A stretch of DNA of 64,000 bases from Ruegeria sp. THAF57 (GTDB taxonomy: Bacteria > Pseudomonadota > Alphaproteobacteria > Rhodobacterales > Rhodobacteraceae), in assembly GCF_903914075.1 (NCBI RefSeq), contig NZ_CAIWNQ010000004.1, positions 310,001 through 374,000 of the forward strand, read 5' to 3'. Position 1 is the first letter of the stretch. Each line of letters starts with the position of its first letter. Below are positions 34,260-44,438 of this stretch, piece after piece. The translations under genes and the position numbers were made by a program. Under the pieces are notes generated by a model. The model ran no database searches, was not told the origin of the DNA, and saw only the letters and a list, made by a program, of their open reading frames with translations.

Positions 34260-36220
34260 TCTGCGGGAACTCCACCCGAAGGGGCCTTGCGCGCACCTGC
34301 CGCAACACGGAAGCGGCGGTCAGACAAGCTGATGAAGCCACCAAGGGCCATAAGAATACAGCCACCCCAAATCCAGTTGGCCAGAGGTTTGATATACGTC
34401 CGCATCACCCAGCCACCGTCAGCCTGTTGATCACCGATCACGACATATACGTCGCGCAGAAAACGATAGTCGATTGCCGCTTCGGTGGTGGGCATTCTGG
34501 CAACCGGATAGTCGCGTTTTTCCGGATACAGGGTAGCGACAGGTCGTCCATCCTTTTCCACCAGAACTTCGGCCATGGTTGAAAAGTAGTTCGGTCCCTC
34601 TACCCGCCGGACATCTTCCAATGTGAACGTAAACTGTCCCACATCGAATGGTTTTCCCGGTTGGGCAACACGAATATCCTCAACCTCCCACGCGGTAAGG
34701 CCCGCTATGGCGAACATTGTAACGCCAAGCCCCGTATGCGCGACGGCTTTGCCCCAATCAGCGCCGGGAAGGCGGAACAGACGCGACAGGTTGCCTTTGC
34801 GCCCGGTGCGGCTCCAAAGATCCACAGCTGCGCCAAAGGTAATCCATGCGCCCAGAAACAGACCTGCAGGCCCCAATGCACTGCGACCGGTCTGCATTGC
34901 CCACACCAACAGCGCCAGAGCCACCGCCAGAACAAAGGCAAAGCGCAATGAATAGGCGGCTTTCGCAATCTTGCCCCGTTTCCATGGAAGCATCGCCCCA
35001 ACAGGAAGGGCTATTCCCAAAGCAATCATGAATGGCGTGAAGGCCGCGTTGAAGAACGGTGGACCAACCGAAAGCTTCCGGTCAAACGCCATTTCCGCCA
35101 CCATCGGCCACATCGTTCCGAAGAACACGACAAAGCAGCTTACGGCCAGCAGGATGTTGTTAAGAACCAGCGCGCTTTCGCGGCTGACCATGCCGAAGAC
35201 GCCCTTTGCCTCCATCGCCTGAGCACGGGCTGCATACAGGGTAAGCGCCCCGCCAATAAAAATGACAAGAATGAACAGGATGAACACACCGCGTTCCGGG
35301 TCATTCGCGAAGGCATGAACGGATGTCAGCAGGCCGGATCGAACGATAAACGTCCCGATAAGAGAAAAGCCAAAGGCAATGATGGCCAGAAGGATAGTCC
35401 AGCTTTTGAGGGCTTCGCGTTTTTCCACTACGATGGCGGAATGCAACAAAGCCGCCGCCAGAAGCCATGGCATAAACGATGCGTTTTCAACCGGGTCCCA
35501 GAACCAGAAACCGCCCCAGCCCAGTTCATAATACGCCCACCACGATCCCAAAGCGATGCCAATCGTCAGAAAAATCCACGCCGCCAAAGTCCATGGCCTA
35601 ACCCAGCGGCCCCATGCGGCGTCGATGCGCCCCTCGATCAAGGCGGCGACGGCAAAGCTGAACGCCATGCTCAACCCCACATAGCCCAGATACAAAAACG
35701 GGGGGTGAAACGCCAAGCCCGGATCCTGCAACAGAGGGTTCAAGTCCTGCCCGTCGAACGGGGCAACGATGAGCCGGTCGAAAGGATTAGATGTGAACAG
35801 GATGAACGCATAAAACGCGACACCAATAGCGGCCTGTACTGACAGAACACGGGCCTTGAGTGTGGGTGGCAAACCAGCGCCAAAGAAGGCAGCCATTGCA
35901 CCAAACAGCGCAACGATAAGAACCCACAGAAGCATCGACCCCTCATGGTTTCCCCAGGTTCCGCTGATCTTGTAAAGCATCGGTTTCAGCGAGTGGCTGT
36001 TTTCCACGACGATGCGCAGCGAAAAATCCGACGTCATAAAGGCCCAGACCAGCGCGCCAAAAGAAAATGAGACCAGCGCGAATTGGGCAATTGCAGCCGT
36101 TTCTCCGAACTTCATCCAACCCGTCCAGCGGTAGCCCGCGCCGATAAGTGGGAATACCGTCTGAACAATCGCGACGAGAAAGGCGAGTATCAGGGTGAAG
36201 TGACCGAGTTCAGTAATCAT
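34256..36220 (-). CDS. ccmF: Heme lyase subunit CcmF
   Basis: CcmF is the integral membrane part of the complex that attaches heme to apocytochrome c. The 654-residue protein has about 13-15 membrane helices and the tryptophan-rich signature GWGGFWFWDPVENASFMPW, with conserved His residues in WGNHEGSMLLWVL and SVHAFANDP. Length is normal. ccmH follows with a 4-base overlap. The upstream gene is the GTA holin, 76 bases away, which is unusual; ccmE lies beyond the lysis genes. Confidence 0.96.
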   Translation of the reverse strand: MITELGHFTLILAFLVAIVQTVFPLIGAGYRWTGWMKFGETAAIAQFALVSFSFGALVWAFMTSDFSLRIVVENSHSLKPMLYKISGTWGNHEGSMLLWVLIVALFGAMAAFFGAGLPPTLKARVLSVQAAIGVAFYAFILFTSNPFDRLIVAPFDGQDLNPLLQDPGLAFHPPFLYLGYVGLSMAFSFAVAALIEGRIDAAWGRWVRPWTLAAWIFLTIGIALGSWWAYYELGWGGFWFWDPVENASFMPWLLAAALLHSAIVVEKREALKSWTILLAIIAFGFSLIGTFIVRSGLLTSVHAFANDPERGVFILFILVIFIGGALTLYAARAQAMEAKGVFGMVSRESALVLNNILLAVSCFVVFFGTMWPMVAEMAFDRKLSVGPPFFNAAFTPFMIALGIALPVGAMLPWKRGKIAKAAYSLRFAFVLAVALALLVWAMQTGRSALGPAGLFLGAWITFGAAVDLWSRTGRKGNLSRLFRLPGADWGKAVAHTGLGVTMFAIAGLTAWEVEDIRVAQPGKPFDVGQFTFTLEDVRRVEGPNYFSTMAEVLVEKDGRPVATLYPEKRDYPVARMPTTEAAIDYRFLRDVYVVIGDQQADGGWVMRTYIKPLANWIWGGCILMALGGFISLSDRRFRVAAGARKAPSGGVPAE

Positions 36221-36296
36221 GGCCCCGCATATAATCCTGATGCGGGGCGATAACCAATAACTTTCGCCCCGTAGGGGCGCACATAGTGTCGCGGCT

Positions 36297-36875
36297 TCAG
36301 CCGGACCGCTGATGCCTCCAGTCCTCCAGTGCGCGGTTCATATCGGGCCGAAGCGCGTTTTCCGCCAATTCGGCGTCAGTGCCGGGGTCAGCGGAACCAA
36401 TGGCTTCGGTACGCAATCCCTCAATTAGCCTAATATTTTCCACGACTTGGGGCACGCGCTGAACTGCCGCGGATAGCTCTCGTTGCAAATCTTGTGCCTT
36501 GGCCTGATGGCGGGCGCCAAAATAAAAGGACACGATCACACCCAACAACCACCACAACGGCTCAGGAACCAAAGCAATGCCCTGCATCCGGGCTGCGAAC
36601 CAAAGCGGATCAACCATTGCAGCGACAAATAAGCCAAGTGTGCCAAGGGCCAGCGCCGGTCTAGGTAAACGATTAAGACCATCCAGCACCCGATCGTACC
36701 TGCTTTTGTTGGCCGCGCTGAATTCGGTGCCGAATTGGAGCATTGCCTGTTGTTGCAAGGTCAGATCACGAACGGCTGCGTTTTCGGCATTTTGGCGAAA
36801 AACCTCAGTTGTTTCGCGTACCACGTTCCTTCCGCCGCCAAAGAGGAACGTCAAAACCTCGGATATCAGTCCCAT
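36297..36875 (-). CDS. Gene transfer agent release holin (3-TM family)
   Basis: The 192-residue protein begins with MGLISEVLTFLFGGGRNVV, followed by an amphipathic helix, then two to three hydrophobic segments (about residues 70-140: ALALGTLGLFVAAMVDPLWF and PLWWLLGVIVSFYFGARH) and a charged tail. It matches the 3TM holins that release gene transfer agents in Rhodobacterales. It overlaps the muramidase gene by 10 bases. The pair stands apart from any GTA structural genes, as in Rhodobacter capsulatus, where holin and endolysin lie outside the main cluster. Confidence 0.88.
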   Translation of the reverse strand: MGLISEVLTFLFGGGRNVVRETTEVFRQNAENAAVRDLTLQQQAMLQFGTEFSAANKSRYDRVLDGLNRLPRPALALGTLGLFVAAMVDPLWFAARMQGIALVPEPLWWLLGVIVSFYFGARHQAKAQDLQRELSAAVQRVPQVVENIRLIEGLRTEAIGSADPGTDAELAENALRPDMNRALEDWRHQRSG

Positions 36876-37477
36876 CCCGCCACCCTTGTCTGAAACTCTG
36901 CATCACTCAGATGGTAAACCGGCGAGATGAATTCCTCGGCCCGGCGTATCCACCCACCTTTGCCGCCTGCCCGCGTCCGTGCATATTTTCTGGCCGAGGG
37001 TCGGCGGTCTGCTAATCGGAAATAATAATTCCTCCGAGCCACTCCATAGGCGTCTTTCAAGGCCACAGGTTCTGGTCGCGAAGCCTTTTGTGCGGCGTTT
37101 GCTGTCTGCGGTCCAACAACCCCATCTACATTTACTGAATACCCCATATCGCGCAATAATATCTGCAATATTTTAACGGCTTGCGCGCCAGAGTTGACAT
37201 ACATATCGAATAACGAAGACTGTAAATTCCTTGGCAAAAGCCCCAGACGCGGACCCTTGAAGTAATGGGTTACAAAAATGTCGACCGCCTGTGATTTGTT
37301 AAGCAGTCTCACATCTTCCCTGTTTACCTTTCCGTCACCAGAAAGGTCCAAACCAAGCCGTCGCATTGTGTGGATTGTTACACCATACTTGGTTGCGCCG
37401 CCCGGGTCGTCTGGGTCATCAACAAACCCGCCTTCTCGGGTCACAATCTGTGTGGCGATTTGTCGAACCGTCTGCAC
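36866..37477 (-). CDS. Gene transfer agent endolysin, N-acetylmuramidase (GH108)
   Basis: The 203-residue protein has an N-terminal GH108 lysozyme domain with VTREGGFVDDPDDPGGATKYG, in which Glu of REGGF is the likely catalytic residue, and a C-terminal peptidoglycan-binding part (YSVNVDGVVGPQTANAA, DAYGVARRNYYFRLADRRPS). No signal peptide is visible, so export needs the holin. The GTG start at 37477 was chosen because AGGAGG lies 6 bases upstream; an in-frame TTG lies 15 bases earlier. It is the first gene of the lysis pair and is preceded by the ccmE terminator. Confidence 0.9.
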   Translation of the reverse strand: MQTVRQIATQIVTREGGFVDDPDDPGGATKYGVTIHTMRRLGLDLSGDGKVNREDVRLLNKSQAVDIFVTHYFKGPRLGLLPRNLQSSLFDMYVNSGAQAVKILQILLRDMGYSVNVDGVVGPQTANAAQKASRPEPVALKDAYGVARRNYYFRLADRRPSARKYARTRAGGKGGWIRRAEEFISPVYHLSDAEFQTRVAGWD

Positions 37478-37539
37478 CGCACCCTCCTTCAAAGTGTGAC
37501 AGAACGGTCAGTCAATAGTGTTAAGACCAGAAAACAAGA

Positions 37540-37574
37540 AAGGGCGCTGCATAGTCTTCCTACGCAACGCCCTT
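37540..37574 (-). terminator. Terminator of argC-ccmE
   Basis: On the minus strand AAGGGCG and CGCCCTT form the outer stem, with inner TTGC..TAG pairs, followed by TCTTGTTTTC. It lies 23 bases after the ccmE stop and separates it from the lysis genes. Confidence 0.65.
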
Positions 37575-37597
37575 GTGCCTAGTGGAAATTCGTCGGA

Positions 37598-38044
37598 TCA
37601 GCCTTCGTCGGCGTGTTGATAAACGCCTTGTTCCTTGAGGGCATCCACTACCTCTTTCGGCATGTAGGTTTCATCATGTTTCGCAAGTATTTCAGTCGCT
37701 TCAAAAACACCATTTACGTAACTTCCGGTGCCGACCATGCCCTGATTTTCTGAAAACAGGTCTGGCAAAACACCCGTAAAGGCGACTGGCACGCTTTCTC
37801 CGCCATCCGTCACAACAAATGTCACCGTTTCACCCTGACCGCGAACAATCGAGCCTTCTTCGACAAGGCCGCCTATCCGAAACACTTCGGTCGGTTTGGG
37901 TGGTTCAGCGATCACTTCACTGGGCGAGCGAAAAAAGTTGATACCGTCCTGCAGTGCCCACCCAATCAACACCGTCGAGGACACCAAGGCCACAACGGCC
38001 AGCAGAATGATTTGTACGCGACGACGTTTCTTGAGTGACTTCAT
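37598..38044 (-). CDS. ccmE: Heme chaperone CcmE
   Basis: CcmE binds heme covalently in the periplasm and hands it to CcmF. The 148-residue protein has an N-terminal membrane anchor (VQIILLAVVALVSSTVLIGW), an OB-fold with FRIGGLVEEGSIVRG and VPVAFTGVLPDLFSENQGMV, and the heme site KHDETYMPKEV with His and Tyr. Length is normal. It starts 7 bases after argC, so the two are one operon; ccmF and ccmH are beyond the lysis genes. Confidence 0.96.
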   Translation of the reverse strand: MKSLKKRRRVQIILLAVVALVSSTVLIGWALQDGINFFRSPSEVIAEPPKPTEVFRIGGLVEEGSIVRGQGETVTFVVTDGGESVPVAFTGVLPDLFSENQGMVGTGSYVNGVFEATEILAKHDETYMPKEVVDALKEQGVYQHADEG

Positions 38045-38051
38045 GATATCC

Positions 38052-39080
38052 TCACGGGAACAGAGGGGCCATCATTAGACCAGCGGTTTCAGCTTCACCT
38101 AACATCAGGTTGGCATTCTGCAAGGCTTGTCCACTGCTACCTTTTGTCAGGTTATCCAACGCACCGATCACAATTGCGCGGCGTTCAATCCGGTCTGCAA
38201 CCACGCCAATATGGCAAAAATTCGAACCCCGCACATGGTGCGTCGAGGGCGTTTTACCATAGGGCAACATCTGGATGAACGGCTCATTCTGATAGGTCTT
38301 GGCCAATGCCTCATAGACACTGGCAGGATCGCCCTTGACGTAGGTGGTCGCCAGAATTCCCCGGTTCGCCGGTATCAAGTGCGGCGTAAACTGAACGTGC
38401 ACAGGGCGTCCGGCCAAGGCGGAAAACTCCTGATCAAACTCTCCGAGATGCCGATGCGTGCCGCCAACAGCGTAAGCATTATACCCTTCGCTGAGTTCCG
38501 CGTGCAGTAGGTTTTCCTTGAGTGAGCGCCCTGCCCCCGACACGGCGCATTTGAGGTCCAGAACGATGTCGTCCAGATCAATCACCCCGGCCGAGATCAA
38601 CGGGCGCAGAACATATTGCCCCGTCGCGGCGTTGCATCCCGTTCCCGCAACGAGTCGAGCTTGGCGAATGTCGTCGCGATAGAACTCGGTCAAGCCATAG
38701 ACGGCTTCGTCTTGCTGTTCCAAGGCCACATGAGGGTTGCCGTACCACTTTTCGTATTCGTCGGGGTCACGCAATCTAAAGTCTGCGGACAGATCAACGA
38801 TCTTTAACGCTTTAGGCAGATTGCGGATGACTTCCTGACTGGTCTTATGCGGCAGCGCGCAAAAACACAGGTCAACTTGCGAGAAGTCGATTTCAGATAT
38901 CTTGCACAGATCCGGCAGGTTCATATGACGCAGATGAGGAAAGACTTGCGCCATCGGTTGGCCCGCTTTGCGCTCGGCGGCAAGGGCGGTGATTTCCATG
39001 TTCGGATGTTCGGCGATCAACCGAACAAGTTCAGCGCCGGTATATCCCGAAGCGCCCAGAATTGCGATTTTATGGGTCAT
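38052..39080 (-). CDS. argC: N-acetyl-gamma-glutamyl-phosphate reductase
   Basis: ArgC reduces N-acetylglutamyl phosphate in arginine synthesis. The 342-residue protein begins [21 protein letters not shown], shows the catalytic Cys in [12 protein letters not shown], and [17 protein letters not shown] at 39080 was chosen because AGAGG lies upstream; the frame extends 27 bases without similarity. It is followed 7 bases later by ccmE, a linkage of arginine synthesis and cytochrome maturation genes. Confidence 0.96.
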   Translation of the reverse strand: MTHKIAILGASGYTGAELVRLIAEHPNMEITALAAERKAGQPMAQVFPHLRHMNLPDLCKISEIDFSQVDLCFCALPHKTSQEVIRNLPKALKIVDLSADFRLRDPDEYEKWYGNPHVALEQQDEAVYGLTEFYRDDIRQARLVAGTGCNAATGQYVLRPLISAGVIDLDDIVLDLKCAVSGAGRSLKENLLHAELSEGYNAYAVGGTHRHLGEFDQEFSALAGRPVHVQFTPHLIPANRGILATTYVKGDPASVYEALAKTYQNEPFIQMLPYGKTPSTHHVRGSNFCHIGVVADRIERRAIVIGALDNLTKGSSGQALQNANLMLGEAETAGLMMAPLFP

Positions 39081-39174
39081 CTGAGACCTCTTGTTTCTGA
39101 GTGTCACACATTACGATCGCCGAAGTGACGATCTTTGAACTAAGGGGCCAGCCGGGAACAATCCTTGACCTAAG

Positions 39175-39984
39175 TCAGGCGGCCTCGAATGTGATTTGTC
39201 GTCGGAGGAACTGTGTCGCCCGATCACTGACAACGTCTGGCTTCCCGGTTGTCAAAAAGCCGCCTGTCCCTTCGCCAAGCATCTTGGGGTGCCGCTGCAG
39301 GTAATCTGCCAGGCTTTCCGCCACCAGATCGCCCTGACTGAACACCTCGACATTGGTGCCAAGTGCCTGCTGGAACGTGTCCGCCATCAACGGGTAATGT
39401 GTACACCCCAAAATGGCGGCCTGCGGCTCGGGCATCTTGCGTTTGAGCGCATCGACATGGCTGCGAACCAGCGCCTCGGCCAAAATCATGTCGCCATCTT
39501 CGATCGCATCGACAACGCCACCACAGGCCTGAGCCTCGACATCCACACCGATCGCCCGGAAAGCCAGTTCGCGCTGAAACGCTCGGCTGGCGACGGTGGC
39601 CGGGGTTGCAAACAGGGCAACATGTTTCACGGCAACTTCGCGCGGGGGACTGTTATCGCCCCACTGACGTTCCGTTAGCGCTTCGATCAATGGAACGAAT
39701 ACACCCAGAACCCGTTTGCCTTCTGGTACGCCCTCTTCCTGCATCCGACGCAGGGCAGCGGCGCTTGCCGTGTTGCACGCCAGAATCACCAGATCACAGC
39801 CGCGGCTCCACAGATCGTTCACAGCGCTGCGCGTCAGATCATAGATGTTTTCGGCGTCCCGCACCCCGTAAGGCGCGTGAGCGCTGTCTGCGAAATACAG
39901 AAAATCCACGTCCGGCAGACGTTGCTGCGCGGCGTCCAGCACGGTTAAACCGCCCAAACCAGAATCAAAAATACCTACTGCCAT
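39175..39984 (-). CDS. murI: Glutamate racemase
   Basis: MurI makes D-glutamate for peptidoglycan. The 269-residue protein starts [19 protein letters not shown], with the catalytic Cys residues in [15 protein letters not shown] and [12 protein letters not shown], and [11 protein letters not shown]. Length is normal. It lies 8 bases after the acyltransferase gene on the same strand, so the two may be cotranscribed. Confidence 0.95.
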   Translation of the reverse strand: MAVGIFDSGLGGLTVLDAAQQRLPDVDFLYFADSAHAPYGVRDAENIYDLTRSAVNDLWSRGCDLVILACNTASAAALRRMQEEGVPEGKRVLGVFVPLIEALTERQWGDNSPPREVAVKHVALFATPATVASRAFQRELAFRAIGVDVEAQACGGVVDAIEDGDMILAEALVRSHVDALKRKMPEPQAAILGCTHYPLMADTFQQALGTNVEVFSQGDLVAESLADYLQRHPKMLGEGTGGFLTTGKPDVVSDRATQFLRRQITFEAA

Positions 39985-39992
39985 TTGCCCCT

Positions 39993-40871
39993 TCAGGCGC
40001 GATGCCGTTCCTCGAATTCATAGCCGTAGTCATAGGACCTTAGCGGCTTTGGAGACAGCTCATACGTGGCTTTGCGCAGGAAATCCATCATCTTGCGCGT
40101 ATCCTTTGCCAAAGGGTTCAGAACGTCGCGGCCAATCGGCTCTCCGATGGCGACTTTGACAGGTGTATCTACGCGCTTTTTGAACTCTTTGATCAACAAA
40201 CCCATACGTAAAGTGCTGTGCAGATGGCTGGCGATCTGAAACAGGCGCGAGGTGTGGCCGTCAAAAAAGACAGGAACCACAGTGGCGTTCGACTTGGCGA
40301 CCATCCGCGCGGTGAACCCGCGCCACCCCGGATCCATCGGGTGGGAGAACGGTTTTGCGCCCGTGCTGACAGTGCCTCCGGGGAAAATGCCGATTGCGCC
40401 ACCCTCACCCAGGTAGTTCAAGGCTGTTTTCCGAGTCTCCAGGTTCAGCTTCACCGCTTCTTTCGTGTCATCAAACGAAATTGGCAGCACGATGCGGTTT
40501 AGGTCCTCAGCCTTTCGGAACACTCTGTTCGCCAGAATGCGGAAATCGCCACGGGTCTGGGATAGCATATGCCCCATCATCATCCCGTCCAGAATGCCAT
40601 ACGGATGATTGGCGATCAGGATCAACGGCCCAGTCTTGGGAATATTCGCCAGTGACCCGCCAACTACATCCAGCGAAAGACCGTACCGATCCACCATCAC
40701 CGACCAGAAATCGCGCCCATTGGCGACTTCTTTCTCGTACCCGTCCGCCCGCTTGATCAACCGCATCCGGCCGGTTGTATTCTCCATCAGCTTAATGACC
40801 ATGCGTCCGCCCTTGGTTTCGGCGGAATAAGCATAAGAAATGTCACGTACGACATGGCGGCGCGAGGGCAT
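39993..40871 (-). CDS. PlsC-like lysophospholipid acyltransferase family protein
   Basis: The 292-residue protein has the PlsC-type domain: [18 protein letters not shown] carries the catalytic His and Asp with one residue more than in the usual H-x4-D motif, and [16 protein letters not shown] is the phosphate-binding motif. [15 protein letters not shown] follows. It is the form seen in ornithine lipid or lysophospholipid acyltransferases and proteins called hemolysins. No other membrane helix is evident. GGAG precedes the ATG. The exact acyl acceptor is unknown. Confidence 0.85.
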   Translation of the reverse strand: MPSRRHVVRDISYAYSAETKGGRMVIKLMENTTGRMRLIKRADGYEKEVANGRDFWSVMVDRYGLSLDVVGGSLANIPKTGPLILIANHPYGILDGMMMGHMLSQTRGDFRILANRVFRKAEDLNRIVLPISFDDTKEAVKLNLETRKTALNYLGEGGAIGIFPGGTVSTGAKPFSHPMDPGWRGFTARMVAKSNATVVPVFFDGHTSRLFQIASHLHSTLRMGLLIKEFKKRVDTPVKVAIGEPIGRDVLNPLAKDTRKMMDFLRKATYELSPKPLRSYDYGYEFEERHRA

Positions 40872-40951
40872 GGACGACTCCGGGGTTTGTTGCCTGCTAT
40901 TTATGTGCAGGCATCAACTTTGCCTAGATATCGTGACAGGGCTGTGACGAT

Positions 40952-43900
40952 TTACTCGGCGGCTGCGCGCAAATCGGGCCCTCCGCTTCGGATCGTTGCC
41001 AACAGTTCTTCGCGACGCTTGGCTGCTTTAGCCTCGTTTTCCTTCAAAACAGGTCCGAAACCCCGGATATCCAACGGCAACTGGGCCAGCGCAACAACGG
41101 CGTCTTTTGTCTGCGGCGTGATCAGCGAAGACACCTCTTTGAAATCACGCTCATATTGCTTGATCAAAGCACGCTCCATGCGCCGTTCCGTGCTGTAGCC
41201 GAAAATATCCAACGGTGTACCGCGCAGGAATTTAAACTTGCTCATTATCTTAAGCGGACCCAGCATCCATTCGCCAAAATCGCGTTTGCGTGGGCGTCCG
41301 TCCGGTCCGGTACCGCCCAGCAATGGAGGGGCAAGGTGGAAGGTCATCTTGAAGTCCCCGTCGAATTCAGCAGCAGCCTTATCGCGGCTGGACAACAGCA
41401 AGCGGGCAACCTCGTATTCATCCTTATAGGACAACAGCTTGTGATACCCTTTTGCTGCGGCTTCTTTGACTTCCGCATCCTCGAACGAGTCAATCAGTTT
41501 CCGGTATCGCTTTGCCAGTCGGGCACTTTGGTACTCGGATAGATGATTTGCCCGGAACTCGATCAGTTGATCCAGAGTTTTGGGCAGTTCGGCAACCTTG
41601 GGGCGCAGAATTTCGCTGACTTTTTCGGGGTGCAAAACGGCCCAGCGTCCAATGTCGAATGCCCGTTTATTGCGCTCAACCGCAGTTCCGTTCAGTTCTA
41701 TCGCCGTCAAAACGGCCTCATGGCTGATTGGTAGCAACCCGCGCTGCCATGCGGCCCCAAAAACCATCATGTTGGAATAGATCGAATTCCCCATTACCGC
41801 ACGCGCCAGATCGGTGGCGTCAAAAAGGGAAACGTCGTCTTTCAAACGCGCCTGCAATGCCAGTTCCAGCCTGTCACCGGGAATACGGAACTTGGTGTCT
41901 CGCGTGAAATCACCCGTGACTGTCTCGTGGCTGTTCACCACTGCTCCTGTCTGACCTGCGCGGGTTAGACCAAGTGTCGTGGACCCGGCGGACACGACAA
42001 GATCACCGCCGATCAATGCGTGGGCCTCACCCGTGGCGACGCGAATTGCGCTTATGTCTTCGGGCCGGTCGGCGAGGCGACAGTGAATGTGCACTGCGCC
42101 ACCTTTCTGCGCCAGCCCAGCCATCTCCATCATCCCGGCGCCTTTGCCGTCGACCTGAGCGGCCTGCGCCAAAACCGCGCCAAGTGTAACAACCCCGGTG
42201 CCGCCAATACCGGTAATCACCACGTTATGAGTGCCATGGATCGTCGGCAGAGTGGGCAAAGGCAGGTCGGGCAGGTCAATCTCGGTTGTGGCTTCCTTCC
42301 GGATTTCCGCCCCTTCCAGGGTAACAAAAGAAGGGCAAAACCCTTTCAAACAGGAAAAATCCTTGTTGCAACTGGATTGATCAATCGCGCGCTTACGCCC
42401 CAGTTCTGTCTCTTGGGGCACGATCGACACACAGTTCGACTGAATGCCGCAATCGCCGCAGCCCTCGCAGATATCGGTATTGATGAACACCCGCTTGTCC
42501 GGATCGGGGAAAGTACCGCGCTTGCGACGCCGCCGTTTTTCGGCAGCGCAAGTCTGTACGTAGACGATAACGGAAACCCCTTCGATGTCTCGGAACCGTT
42601 CCTGAACATGCATGAGTTCCGCGCGTTCAAATGTCTCGACTCCGGCGGGCAGAGCCTTGAAGTTCACATCCTCTTTCTCGTCATAGACCAAAGCGACGTC
42701 CTTTACGCCCATCGCCTTAACTTCGGCTACGATCCGCTCGGCGGTCAGGTCGCCTTCATTCCCTTGCCCGCCGGTCATAGCAACCGCGTCATTGAACAGA
42801 ATCTTGAAGGTGATGTTCGTTCTCGCAGACAATGCCGCCCGGATGGCCTGCACCCCGGAATGATTATAGGTTCCATCCCCAAGGTTCTGGAACACGTGCT
42901 GAGTGGTTGAGAACGGCTCTTCACCGATCCAGTTCGCGCCCTCTCCGCCCATTTGGGTAAAGCCGGACGTATTCCTGTCCATCCACTGAACCATATAGTG
43001 ACACCCGATGCCGGCATATGCGCGGCTTCCGTCCGGCACTTTGGTCGAGCTGTTATGCGGACAGCCCGAACAGAAATACGGAAGGCGGGTCGCGATCTCT
43101 TCGGCGTTGTCGGCGCGTCGGGCTGCGGACAACGAATCGAGGCCGCCGCGAATGCCGTCGGTTTCACGACCTTCCTCGATCAGGATTTCTCCTAGTTTCT
43201 CGGCGATCATAATCGGGTCAAGCGCGCCACGGGTCGGGAATAGCTCCTCCCGGTGCAGCGTACCTGCGCCGCCCTTGTACCAGCCGTAAACGCGGCGCCC
43301 CCGGCGATCGTCGAAAATGGCTTCTTTGACCTGAACTTCGATCAATTTTCGCTTTTCCTCAACGATCACGATCAGGTCCAGCCCTTCGGCCCATTCGTGG
43401 AACCCGGCCATGTCCAGCGGGAATGTTTGCCCGACCTTATAGGTCGTGATCCCAAGCCGTTCGGCCTCGGCCTCATCGATATTCAAAAGTGACATGGCGT
43501 GAACAAGGTCAAGCCAATTCTTCCCGGCAGCTACAAAACCGATCTTGGCACCGGGTTTGCCCCAAACCCGCTTGTCCATCTTGTTGGCGCGCGAGAATGT
43601 TTCAGCCGCAAACCGCTTATAGTCGATGATCCGTGCTTCTTGCAGATGTGGTGTGTCGCCAAGCCGGATGTTCAAGCCGCCCTCAGGCATCTCAAAGTCC
43701 GGCGTTATCACCTTCATTCGGTCCACGCTGCCATCCACGACGGACGTCACTTCGATCGTGTCCTTCATCGTCTTCAGACCAACCCAGACGCCAGCAAACC
43801 GGCTGAGTGCAAATCCATAGACGCCATAATCCAGAATTTCCTGAACCCCGGCCGGGCTGACCACGGGCATATAGGTGTCGACCAGTGACCACTCGGACTG

Positions 43901-44371
43901 ATGCAAAACGGTCGAGCTTTCGCCAGTGTGGTCATCGCCCATCGCCATTAGAACGCCGCCGTGCTTGGCTGTACCAGCCATATTCGCATGACGCATCACG
44001 TCACCAGATCGATCAACGCCGGGCCCCTTGCCGTACCAAAGGCCAAAGACACCGTCGTATTTTCCATCCCCACGCAAACCAGCCTGCTGGCTTCCCCACA
44101 GCGCCGTGGCCGCAAGGTCTTCGTTCAAACCGTACTGAAAAGTGACATCGCTTTCGGCCAATTGCTTCTGAGCGCGGATCATCTGCTGATCAACGGCCCC
44201 AAGTGGTGATCCCCGATACCCGGTCACCAAACCTGCTGTGTCTAGTCCTGCTTGTTTGTCCCTTGCCTTCTGAATCAACATCAGGCGCACCAAAGCCTGT
44301 GTTCCGTTCAGCAGAACCGGGTTCTTCTCCAGATCGAACCGGTCATTTAGCGATATCAGTGGCTGACTCAT
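40952..44371 (-). CDS. Indolepyruvate ferredoxin oxidoreductase, single-chain
   Basis: The enzyme oxidatively decarboxylates aryl or branched 2-oxo acids to acyl-CoA with ferredoxin. The 1139-residue protein unites the IorA part (pyrimidine and TPP domains, GEDLA-type TALWGSQQAG, TGGQGNEGDL), an iron-sulfur site with Cys residues in CEGCGDCGIQSNC and CNKDFSCLKGFC, the IorB gamma part (GIGGTGVVTLGAVLAQAA), and a C-terminal DUF6537-like domain. This fused form is common in alphaproteobacteria. GGGGAG precedes the ATG. A LysR gene is divergent, so it is probably its regulator. Confidence 0.94.
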   Translation of the reverse strand: MSQPLISLNDRFDLEKNPVLLNGTQALVRLMLIQKARDKQAGLDTAGLVTGYRGSPLGAVDQQMIRAQKQLAESDVTFQYGLNEDLAATALWGSQQAGLRGDGKYDGVFGLWYGKGPGVDRSGDVMRHANMAGTAKHGGVLMAMGDDHTGESSTVLHQSEWSLVDTYMPVVSPAGVQEILDYGVYGFALSRFAGVWVGLKTMKDTIEVTSVVDGSVDRMKVITPDFEMPEGGLNIRLGDTPHLQEARIIDYKRFAAETFSRANKMDKRVWGKPGAKIGFVAAGKNWLDLVHAMSLLNIDEAEAERLGITTYKVGQTFPLDMAGFHEWAEGLDLIVIVEEKRKLIEVQVKEAIFDDRRGRRVYGWYKGGAGTLHREELFPTRGALDPIMIAEKLGEILIEEGRETDGIRGGLDSLSAARRADNAEEIATRLPYFCSGCPHNSSTKVPDGSRAYAGIGCHYMVQWMDRNTSGFTQMGGEGANWIGEEPFSTTQHVFQNLGDGTYNHSGVQAIRAALSARTNITFKILFNDAVAMTGGQGNEGDLTAERIVAEVKAMGVKDVALVYDEKEDVNFKALPAGVETFERAELMHVQERFRDIEGVSVIVYVQTCAAEKRRRRKRGTFPDPDKRVFINTDICEGCGDCGIQSNCVSIVPQETELGRKRAIDQSSCNKDFSCLKGFCPSFVTLEGAEIRKEATTEIDLPDLPLPTLPTIHGTHNVVITGIGGTGVVTLGAVLAQAAQVDGKGAGMMEMAGLAQKGGAVHIHCRLADRPEDISAIRVATGEAHALIGGDLVVSAGSTTLGLTRAGQTGAVVNSHETVTGDFTRDTKFRIPGDRLELALQARLKDDVSLFDATDLARAVMGNSIYSNMMVFGAAWQRGLLPISHEAVLTAIELNGTAVERNKRAFDIGRWAVLHPEKVSEILRPKVAELPKTLDQLIEFRANHLSEYQSARLAKRYRKLIDSFEDAEVKEAAAKGYHKLLSYKDEYEVARLLLSSRDKAAAEFDGDFKMTFHLAPPLLGGTGPDGRPRKRDFGEWMLGPLKIMSKFKFLRGTPLDIFGYSTERRMERALIKQYERDFKEVSSLITPQTKDAVVALAQLPLDIRGFGPVLKENEAKAAKRREELLATIRSGGPDLRAAAE

Positions 44372-44419
44372 CAGACGTCTCCCCTCGTCAGATCAGTGTG
44401 CTTCATTTATACACATATT

Positions 44420-44438
44420 AGGTCACAATTCCTGACCT
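44420..44438. promoter_or_regulatory. Inverted repeat AGGTCA-N7-TGACCT between ior and lysR
   Basis: A perfect 6-bp inverted repeat with a 7-base spacer lies in the 169-bp divergent gap. A second one, CCTAT-N5-ATAGG, lies at 44497-44511 close to the lysR start. Either could be a regulator site. This is inference from symmetry. Confidence 0.45.

Noticed and set aside
37511..37530. CtrA-like TTAA half site before the lysis genes
   Set aside because: Only one TTAA is present; the second half (seven bases on) reads GACT, so a full TTAA-N7-TTAA box is not supported.
42020..42910. Frame of 296 codons antisense to the indolepyruvate oxidoreductase gene
   Set aside because: Mirror of conserved coding DNA with no recognisable product.
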